Below are positions 6,778-13,467 of a stretch of DNA of 15,579 bases, one piece after another. How positions within the stretch are numbered: position 1 is the stretch's first letter; each line of letters opens with the position of its first letter. Source of the DNA: Myxococcales bacterium (GTDB taxonomy: Bacteria > Myxococcota > Bradymonadia > UBA7976 > UBA1532). Under the pieces are notes generated by a model that was given only the letters and a program-made list of their open reading frames with translations, made no database searches and had not been told where the DNA came from. Location: contig JAGQJJ010000021.1 of assembly GCA_020430675.1 (NCBI GenBank), positions 1-15,579 of the forward strand. The letters are read 5' to 3'. Made by a program: the position numbers and the translations under genes.

Positions 6778-9700
6778 ATGAAGCGTATTTGGTGGATCGG
6801 GCTCGCGCTCGCGCTCTGGGCCTGTGACGACAACCCGGAAACCCCTCAATCGGACGTGCTGTCGCCCTCGGTCGATGCGGAACCGATGGACGAGATGCGA
6901 GTCCAGCCAGAGAAGGGGCCGCCGCCCGAGATGGGACCGCAGCCCGAGATGGGCCCGCGACCCGAGATGGGGCCGCCGTCGGAGATGGGGCCGCCGTCGG
7001 AGATGGGGCCGCCGTCGGAGATGGGGCCGCCGTCGGAGATGGGGCCGCCCAGCGAAATGGGCCCCCCGGTTGACATGGGGCCGCCGGCCGACATGGCCAC
7101 CGAGCTGACCATCGGGCTGAGCGAGCCCCTCGATGGCGCGCTCACCCGCCAGAGCCCGATCACCGTGCGCGGCACGATCAGCCGCGTCGCCGCGGTCACG
7201 ATCAATGGCCTCGCCGCGCCCGTCGATGGCGAATTGGCCTTCCAGCTCGACGTGCCGCTCGACGAGGGCGAAAACGAGCTCATCGCCGTGGCCGTCGATG
7301 GTGACGCGCGCGCCGAAGCGCGGGTCACGGTCACCCTCGACACCGTGGCGCCGGTGCTGGCGCTGCTCGCGCCCGGCGATGGCACGATCACCGCCGTCGG
7401 CACGATCGAGGTGCGCGGCACCGTCGACGATCCGACCGCCACCGTCACGGTCAATGGCGCCGAGGTGCCGCTGGTCGACGGCGGCTTTGCGGTCGCCGAC
7501 TTTGCGTTGGCCCAGGGCGAGAACGTCATCACCGTCATCGCCCGTGACCCGGCGGGCAACGAGAGCACGGCCAGTGCGACCGTGACCTTCGACCCGAGCA
7601 TGCCCGATCTGGCGGTCGAGACGCCCGCCGAGGGCGCGCTGCTCAACAGCGGGACGGTGAACGTCACCGGCACCGCTGGCGGCCTTGGGGTGCAGGTCAC
7701 CGTCAACGGCGCGCCGGTCGACGTGGTCGATGGCCGCTTCGCGACCGATCTGGACCTGCCCGACGGCGAGCACGACATCGTCGTGGAAGCGACCAACGGC
7801 GCCGGCACGGTCTCGCGCGTCACCCGCCACATCACGATCGACACCGTGGTGCCCGCGATTGCCATCACCGCGCCGGGCGATGGCACCGTGACCGCGGCCG
7901 CCACCATCGAGGTTCGCGGCACCGTCGACGACAACAGCGCCACGGTCACCGTCAATGGGGTCGCCGCCGTCGTGGCCGGTGGCACGTTCGTCGCGGCCAA
8001 CGTGCCGCTGGTTGAAGGCGAGAACGTGCTGACCGCGACGGCCCGCGACGCGGCCGGCAATGAGAGCCAGGCGGCGGTGACGGTGGTGCATGACCCGTCG
8101 GCGCCCGAGCTGGCGGTCGAGCAGCCGGCCGAGGGCGCGCTGCTCAACGATGGCACGGTGGTCGTCGCCGGCACCGCCGCCGGCCTGGGCGTGCAGGTCA
8201 CCGTCAACGGCGAGGCGGTGGCGCTGGTCGATGGCCGCTTCACCACGCAACTCGACCTGGGCGACGGGCCGCACGACATCGTCGTCGAAGCGACCAACGC
8301 CGCCGGCACCGTCTCGCGGGTCACGCGGCACGTCACGGTCGATACCGTGGCGCCCGTGGTCGCCATCACCGCGCCCGTCGATGACTCGGCGACCGCCGCC
8401 GACACCATCGAGGTGCGCGGCACCGTCGATGACGCCACCGCGACCGTCACGGTGAACGGCGTGGCCGCGGTGGTCGCGGGCGGCACCTTCACCGCGGCCG
8501 ACGTGCCGCTGGTCGAAGGCCAGAACGTGCTCACCGCGACCGCGCGCGACGCGGCGGGCAACGAGAGCCAGGCCGCGGTCACCGTCGTTCGGGACTCGAC
8601 CGCGCCGGAGCTGACTGTCGACGAGCCCGCCGAGGGCGCCTTGCTCTCCGATGGCGCGGTGCGGGTCGCCGGCAGCGCCAACGGTCTGCGCCTCGTGATC
8701 ACCGTCGATGGCCAGCCCGTCGCCCTGCAGAACGGGCGCTTCGAGACGGTGCTGGCCCTGGCGGACGGCGAGCACACGATCGAGGTGGTCGCCACCAACG
8801 CCGCCGGCACCGCCACCACCGTCACCCGCACCGTGCGGGTCGACACCACCGCACCGACGCTGGTCGTCAACGAACCGGCCGCGGGCGCGCGGCTCATCCG
8901 CCGCACCATCGACGTGCGCGGCCATGTCGATGAGCCGGCGACCGTGCAGGTCGACGGCGCCGACGCCGAGGTCGACGCCAACGGCGACTTCATCGCGCGC
9001 GGCGTGGCCATCGAAGAGGGCGACAACGAGATCGTGGTCACCGCGGTCGACGCCGCGGGCAACCGCGTCGAGGTGCGCGTGGCCTTCTCGGTCGACGCCA
9101 CCGCGCCCACCGTCGAGATCACCGAGCCCGAGGACGGCGTGCGGGTCAACGGCGACGCCGCCAACCTGAGCGGCCGGGTCATCGGCGACGACATCGTCGG
9201 CGTCGAGCTGAACGGCGTGCCCATCCCGGTCGCGCCCGACGGCACCTTCTCGGTCGATGACATCGAGCTGGAAGAGGGCCGCAACAACCTGACCGTCGCC
9301 GCCACCGACGCCTATGGCAACGTGGGCATCGGCCGCGTCGCCGTCTACCGCGACACCGCGCCGCCCATCATCCGCATCGAGACTCCGCGCGATGGCGCGG
9401 TGCTCACCTCGACCCAGGTCGACGTGGCCGGCATTTGCAACGATCTGGTCGCCGGCGTGACGGTCGGCGAAGAGGACATGCGCATCTGGGTCAACGGCAT
9501 CGAAGCCCAGGTGCTCAACCGCACCTTCGTGCTGCCCGACTTCCTGATGCAGCGTGGCCCCAACGTCATCACGGTCGAAGCGGAAGACGCCGCCGGCAAC
9601 CGCGCGGTCAAGGTCTCGCGGGTCACCGTCGACGATCAGGCCGGCCAGCGCATCGTGCTCATCTCGGGCAACGGCCAGGTGGCCCGCGTCGGCGAGCCGA

Positions 9701-12393
9701 TGCCTGAGCCGATGATCGTCTCGCTGCTCGACGCCAACGGCGATCCGGTGCCCGAGCAGCCGGTCATCTTCGAGGTCAGCCGCGGCGACGGCGAGGTCGT
9801 GGCCTTCCCCGATCGCGGCCGCGTGCTCACCGTCGAGACCGACGAAAACGGCCTCGCGTCGGTGGGCTTCGAGCCGGGCGGGCGGTCGGGCGCGGGCAGC
9901 CACCGCGTGGTGGCCTGGGCCCCCGGCTTTGTCGGCGAGATCGAGTTCTGCTCGTCGGTGCTGTCGGGCGTCGGCCACCGCATCACCTCGGTCACCGGCG
10001 ATCAGTCGACCGGTCCGGTCGGCCAGCACCTCGCCGATCCGCTCATCGCGCTGGTCGTCGACGACATGGGCAACCCGGTGCGCTTCCTGCCGGTGCAGTT
10101 CGAGGTGGTCTCGGGCGGCGCAAGCTTCGACGGCGCGCCGTTTGTGGTCATCGCCACCGACCAGGACGGCCTGGCGCGGGCCACCCCGCAGCTCGACGCC
10201 GAGGGCGACGCGGTGATCAACGCGCGCTTCGCCAACCTCGACGGCGAGCCGGCCACCTTCCGCATCAAGGGCGCGCAGCCCGGCGCCCGCGAGGCGACGC
10301 GCATCGTCGGCCGCATCCTCGACAACCAGGACCAGCCGCTGGCTGGGGCCACCGCCTGGATCCGGCTCGCGGCCGGCCCGATCATCGCCACCCGCGCCGA
10401 CGAGTCGGGCGCGTTTGTGCTCGAAAACGTGCCCGTCGGCCCGGTGCACCTGCGCATCGACGCCCGCACGACCACCGTGCCTGGCACCTGGCCGACCATC
10501 GAATTCGATCTGGTCACCGTGGCCGGCAACGACAACTCGGTCGGCCACCCCATCCACCTGCCGCGCATCAACGCCGACAGCGCCACCGAGGTCGGCGGCG
10601 ACGAAGATGTGCACTTCTTCCTCGACGGCGTGCCCGGCGCCGAGCTGACGGTCTTCGCCAACTCGGTGACCTGCCCCGACGGCGAGCACGTCTGCACGCT
10701 GACGTGGTCACAGGTGCGCGCCGAGCGCGTGCCCGACGAGCCCCCGATGGGCTCCAGCTTCTCGCTGGTCGCCACGCTGCAACCGCCCGGCGTGCGCTTC
10801 AACCCGCCGGCCCGCCTCTGCGTGCCCAACGAGGGCCACGCGCCCGGCACGCAGCTCGAGCTGTTCTCGTTCGACCACGACCTGGCCGACTGGGTGGGCC
10901 TGGGCACCGCGACCGTCTCCGAAGACGGCGAGCGCGCGTGCAGCGACGAGGGCTTCGGCATGTTCAAGTCGGGCTGGCACGGCGCGCCGCCGCCGCCGCC
11001 GCCGCCGACCTGTGCCGGGAGCTGCGACGACGGCAACAAGTGCACCAGCGACAGTTGCCAGGACGGCAGCTGCGTGCACGAGCCGGTCGCCGACGGCACA
11101 AAATGCGACGACGGCTCGGGCTGCGGCACCGCCGCCTGCCAGGGTGGGTCTTGCGTGTTCAGCGAGATGGAAGAGGACGGCACCGCCTGCGATGACGGCA
11201 CGCCGTGCACGGAAGGCGACGAGTGCCAGGGCGGCAGCTGCGTCGGCGAAGAGATCGACTGCAACGACAACAACGACTGCACCGAAGACTCGTGCGATCG
11301 CTCATCGGGCGGCTGTGTCAACGAGGGCAAGAACGGCGCGACCTGCGACGACATGGACAACTGCACCGAGAACGACGTCTGCGACGAGAACGGCGGCTGC
11401 GCCGGCACACCCAAAGAGTGCGAGCAGGACGACAACGACTGCACCGAATCGCGCTGCGACGACGCCACCGGCGAGTGCGCCGACAACCCGATCAACGAGG
11501 GCCAGGAGTGCGGCGAGCGCGACGAGCAGTGCGGCACCTATATCTGCACCGACGGTGAGTGCGGGCCCGCCGAGGGCCAGCAGCCCACCGATGGCCAGGA
11601 GTGCGACGACGAGGACGAGTGCACCGAAGAAGATATGTGCAAGGACGGCAAGTGCGCCGGCGAGAAGATCGATACGTCGAGCTGGATGGACGACAACTCC
11701 GCCGGCTTCGACATCAACTTGCCTGCAGGCCTCGTCGAGCGCATCAACGGCGCCTTCTCGCGCATCCCCGGCCTCAATGCCATCAACTTCAATGAGGCCA
11801 CCTTCGGCGTGCGGGTGCGGGCCAAGAACTGCTGCGATCAGGATCAGGGCCTGATCGAGCTGGGCCAGAAGGAGGGCGAGGCCAGCCTGTCGATCAAGTC
11901 GACGCTCAAGGACATCCAGATCGGCCCCTGGGCCATCAACATCGACCGGACCATCGACTTTGGCATCGCCGAGGTCGACGTGCTGGTGCATATCGGGCCC
12001 TTCTTCAACGGGGACTTCTCGATCAGCGGCACCGCCGGGCGGCGCTTCAGCCAGTGCCCCGACAACGACCAGAACTGTTTCTTTGGCAACGGCGGCCTGG
12101 CGGCGGCGGTCAACATCCGCCTGCTCCTCGAAGCGATCGTCTGCCTTGAGACCCTACGGACCGATGAGGCCTGCCGTGGGCTGACCCTGCAGCCGGCGGG
12201 CCTCAACTTCAGCGCCGGCGGCAATATCGGCTGGAACCGCGCGCAATGCGGCGAAGGCATATCGGTCTGCTTCTTCTTCGGCGCGGTGAAATTTGTCGTC
12301 GACATCTCGCTCGACGTGCCCGGCGGGCACAAGTTCGTGTTCGAGAGACAGGTCTGGGGCGGTCTGCGCAACGTCGGCGGGTGTGGAGGTTGA
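6778..12393 (+). CDS. giant multidomain lipoprotein (Ig-like chain, Big_1-like, Cys-rich modules)
   Basis: This encodes an 1871-residue surface lipoprotein. The start at 6778 has GGGGAGG about 6 nt upstream and gives MKRIWWIGLALALWAC with lipobox LWAC (Cys16). An in-frame ATG at 6718 would add 20 residues that spoil the signal peptide. Order of parts: an acidic linker; ten GPPxEM-type hexapeptides (residues 47-106); ten Ig-like beta-sandwich domains of about 84 residues (about 110-953), several joined by DTxAP; two Big_1/invasin-like domains (about 955-1058 and 1062-1168); a carboxypeptidase-regulatory-like domain (about 1174-1235); a ZU5-like module ending KSGWHG (about 1260-1402); seven prolines; Cys-rich CDDGxxCT repeats (1412-1629); and an unrecognised beta-rich C-terminal domain ending in CGG. 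The layout fits a long stalk presenting a distal domain for adhesion or surface display, which is inference. It overlaps or abuts the next gene. Confidence 0.94.
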   Translation: MKRIWWIGLALALWACDDNPETPQSDVLSPSVDAEPMDEMRVQPEKGPPPEMGPQPEMGPRPEMGPPSEMGPPSEMGPPSEMGPPSEMGPPSEMGPPVDMGPPADMATELTIGLSEPLDGALTRQSPITVRGTISRVAAVTINGLAAPVDGELAFQLDVPLDEGENELIAVAVDGDARAEARVTVTLDTVAPVLALLAPGDGTITAVGTIEVRGTVDDPTATVTVNGAEVPLVDGGFAVADFALAQGENVITVIARDPAGNESTASATVTFDPSMPDLAVETPAEGALLNSGTVNVTGTAGGLGVQVTVNGAPVDVVDGRFATDLDLPDGEHDIVVEATNGAGTVSRVTRHITIDTVVPAIAITAPGDGTVTAAATIEVRGTVDDNSATVTVNGVAAVVAGGTFVAANVPLVEGENVLTATARDAAGNESQAAVTVVHDPSAPELAVEQPAEGALLNDGTVVVAGTAAGLGVQVTVNGEAVALVDGRFTTQLDLGDGPHDIVVEATNAAGTVSRVTRHVTVDTVAPVVAITAPVDDSATAADTIEVRGTVDDATATVTVNGVAAVVAGGTFTAADVPLVEGQNVLTATARDAAGNESQAAVTVVRDSTAPELTVDEPAEGALLSDGAVRVAGSANGLRLVITVDGQPVALQNGRFETVLALADGEHTIEVVATNAAGTATTVTRTVRVDTTAPTLVVNEPAAGARLIRRTIDVRGHVDEPATVQVDGADAEVDANGDFIARGVAIEEGDNEIVVTAVDAAGNRVEVRVAFSVDATAPTVEITEPEDGVRVNGDAANLSGRVIGDDIVGVELNGVPIPVAPDGTFSVDDIELEEGRNNLTVAATDAYGNVGIGRVAVYRDTAPPIIRIETPRDGAVLTSTQVDVAGICNDLVAGVTVGEEDMRIWVNGIEAQVLNRTFVLPDFLMQRGPNVITVEAEDAAGNRAVKVSRVTVDDQAGQRIVLISGNGQVARVGEPMPEPMIVSLLDANGDPVPEQPVIFEVSRGDGEVVAFPDRGRVLTVETDENGLASVGFEPGGRSGAGSHRVVAWAPGFVGEIEFCSSVLSGVGHRITSVTGDQSTGPVGQHLADPLIALVVDDMGNPVRFLPVQFEVVSGGASFDGAPFVVIATDQDGLARATPQLDAEGDAVINARFANLDGEPATFRIKGAQPGAREATRIVGRILDNQDQPLAGATAWIRLAAGPIIATRADESGAFVLENVPVGPVHLRIDARTTTVPGTWPTIEFDLVTVAGNDNSVGHPIHLPRINADSATEVGGDEDVHFFLDGVPGAELTVFANSVTCPDGEHVCTLTWSQVRAERVPDEPPMGSSFSLVATLQPPGVRFNPPARLCVPNEGHAPGTQLELFSFDHDLADWVGLGTATVSEDGERACSDEGFGMFKSGWHGAPPPPPPPTCAGSCDDGNKCTSDSCQDGSCVHEPVADGTKCDDGSGCGTAACQGGSCVFSEMEEDGTACDDGTPCTEGDECQGGSCVGEEIDCNDNNDCTEDSCDRSSGGCVNEGKNGATCDDMDNCTENDVCDENGGCAGTPKECEQDDNDCTESRCDDATGECADNPINEGQECGERDEQCGTYICTDGECGPAEGQQPTDGQECDDEDECTEEDMCKDGKCAGEKIDTSSWMDDNSAGFDINLPAGLVERINGAFSRIPGLNAINFNEATFGVRVRAKNCCDQDQGLIELGQKEGEASLSIKSTLKDIQIGPWAINIDRTIDFGIAEVDVLVHIGPFFNGDFSISGTAGRRFSQCPDNDQNCFFGNGGLAAAVNIRLLLEAIVCLETLRTDEACRGLTLQPAGLNFSAGGNIGWNRAQCGEGISVCFFFGAVKFVVDISLDVPGGHKFVFERQVWGGLRNVGGCGG
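6916..7095 (+). repeat. ten tandem 18-bp units coding GPPxEM hexapeptides
   Basis: Ten in-frame hexapeptides follow one another: GPPPEM, GPQPEM, GPRPEM, five GPPSEM, GPPVDM and GPPADM. Four units (6970-7041) are identical at DNA level, while the outer ones have drifted. The stretch lies just after the lipid anchor and probably makes an extended, flexible, acidic spacer. Identical units are prone to slippage, so copy number may vary between strains. Confidence 0.95.
7348..8850 (+). repeat. three tandem 501-bp repeats, each two Ig-like domains
   Basis: Domain starts fall at 7348, 7849 and 8350 for one Ig type (TIEVRGTVDD, ATVTVNG) and at 7600, 8101 and 8602 for the other (PAEGALL). The spacing is exactly 501 bp (167 residues) each time, and the next domain begins at 8851 on the same period. 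The second and third copies of the first type share about four fifths of residues by eye, including DAAGNESQAAVTVV, with many synonymous codon changes. This indicates growth by duplication of a two-domain unit, followed by divergence that kept the protein. Confidence 0.9.
11011..11664 (+). repeat. Cys-rich CDDGxxCTxxxxC modules in the giant lipoprotein
   Basis: About seven modules of the form C-D-D-x-x-x-C-T-x-x-x-x-C-x-x-G-x-C follow a run of seven prolines. They are rich in Asp and Glu, so besides disulfides they may bind divalent cations. They separate the ZU5-like module from the C-terminal domain and may act as a rigid spacer. Ligand and role are inference. Confidence 0.85.
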
Positions 12394-12398
12394 TGATG
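12385..12398 (+). promoter_or_regulatory. ribosome site and coupled stop/start of the second cluster gene
   Basis: GGAGG (12385-12389) lies within the last codons of the giant lipoprotein gene. Its TGA stop (12391-12393) overlaps a first ATG (12393-12395) by one base, and a second in-frame ATG follows at 12396. The 6-nt spacing favours 12396; 12393 would leave only 3 nt. Either way, translation of the two genes is probably coupled. Confidence 0.75.
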
Positions 12399-13454
12399 CG
12401 ACGTTACATCTGGGCGATTTTGCTCGCGTGGGCGCCAATCCCGGCCTTCGCCGCGGTCCAGAGCCACCCGGTGCCGATCAAGATCGAAGGTGAGCTGCGA
12501 CCCGCAGGGGTCTTCCTGCGCTTCGACGTGCAGGCCATCGGCCAGCCATTCGATGCGTTTGCGGCCGCGGCGCCAGCCGATCCGGCCGACGAGGCGTTCA
12601 TCCGGCTGCTGCGCGCGCTGCGCAACCGCGACGCCGGGGCGCTGACGCCGCTGCTCGTGCGCCGCAACCTGAACGGCGCGCCGGCCGAGGTCATCGAGAC
12701 CTGGCATCAAGCCTTCGGCGGCTTCACCAACGTGCAGGTCATCGGCCGCGCGCGCATCGGGCAGCGCACCTTGATCTACTGGGAGACCCAGACCGCCAAG
12801 GGCCCCTGGCTGCGCGCGTTTGCCTTCGAGGGGTCGCCCGGCGCCCTCAAGGCCGAGCTGACCACCTCGAACGCGCCCATCGAGACGCTGACGCTGCACG
12901 CCCTCTCGGCCGAGCGGCGCGACCCGACGCACTTCCGGGCGACGGCGACGACGCAGGGCCAGTACAGCGTGAATCTCACCGCCGGCGTCGCGCTTGAGTT
13001 CGACGCCGTGCCCACCGACTTTGAGGCCACCGCGCAGACCCCGCCCGCCGATCCGGCCCTGCTGGCCTACGGGCAGGCGGTGGCCTGGCTGGCCGCTGGC
13101 GACGTGGAGCGATACGCCGCGGCCCTGCCGGAGACGAGTCGCGGCAAGCTGGCGCTGTGGCGGCGGTCGAAGCCCGAGGAGTTCGAGAACTGGCGGCGCT
13201 TCAGCACCACCAGCCGTCGAGTGCTGCTGCGCGTGGGCGATGACCGCGTGGCGGCGATCTTCTTCGCCGAGGGCCCCCCTGAAGACTCACCTCAGCGCCT
13301 GGTGCGCTGGGAGTGGATGGCCCGGGACGGCGACCGCTGGCGCCCGGTGAACTTCTTCCGGGTGGACTACCTCGATGACATCTTCGAAAAGGGCGCGCTG
13401 CCTCGCGAGGAGCGTGACCTGCCCGCGGCGGTGGCCGCGATGAAGCGGCAGTGA
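12396..13454 (+). CDS. secreted protein of unknown function, possible duplicated NTF2-like domain
   Basis: I do not recognise this 352-residue protein. It begins MRRYIWAILLAWAPIPAFA, a standard signal peptide with a likely cut after AFA (residue 19), so it should enter the periplasm or be secreted. No lipobox and no further membrane segment is seen. Two parts look related: about residues 60-150 (AFIRLLRALRNRDAGAL, then ETWHQAFGGF) and about 210-325 (YGQAVAWLAAGDVERYAAAL, then ENWRRFS). Each has helices with a small-residue/Gly-Asp turn, a Trp-x-x-x-Phe segment and following strands that end in a basic/aromatic stretch, as in NTF2-like folds. That fold is a guess. It sits between two large surface proteins with an overlapping start and a 10-bp gap, suggesting it helps export, fold or anchor one of them. 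The alternative start is 12393. Confidence 0.85.
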   Translation: MRRYIWAILLAWAPIPAFAAVQSHPVPIKIEGELRPAGVFLRFDVQAIGQPFDAFAAAAPADPADEAFIRLLRALRNRDAGALTPLLVRRNLNGAPAEVIETWHQAFGGFTNVQVIGRARIGQRTLIYWETQTAKGPWLRAFAFEGSPGALKAELTTSNAPIETLTLHALSAERRDPTHFRATATTQGQYSVNLTAGVALEFDAVPTDFEATAQTPPADPALLAYGQAVAWLAAGDVERYAAALPETSRGKLALWRRSKPEEFENWRRFSTTSRRVLLRVGDDRVAAIFFAEGPPEDSPQRLVRWEWMARDGDRWRPVNFFRVDYLDDIFEKGALPREERDLPAAVAAMKRQ

Positions 13455-13467
13455 GGAGGCGCGCGTG
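13455..13467 (+). promoter_or_regulatory. ribosome site that selects a GTG start for the third cluster gene
   Basis: GGAGG at 13455-13459 begins right after the TGA stop of the preceding gene (13452-13454). GTG at 13465 is 5 nt downstream; the in-frame ATG at 13471 would be 11 nt away. GTG is therefore the better start, adding two residues to the signal peptide. Confidence 0.7.

Noticed and set aside
7105..9639. Ig repeat array as a CRISPR or other non-coding repeat array
   Set aside because: The repeats are long, in frame, diverged mainly at synonymous sites and coded in one protein.
6634..10689. 1351-codon open frame on the minus strand opposite the giant lipoprotein
   Set aside because: It mirrors the repeats of the plus-strand gene, has no ribosome site or signal, is rich in Asp/His/Arg/Gly as expected for the antisense of GC-rich codons, and the plus strand has clear domains.
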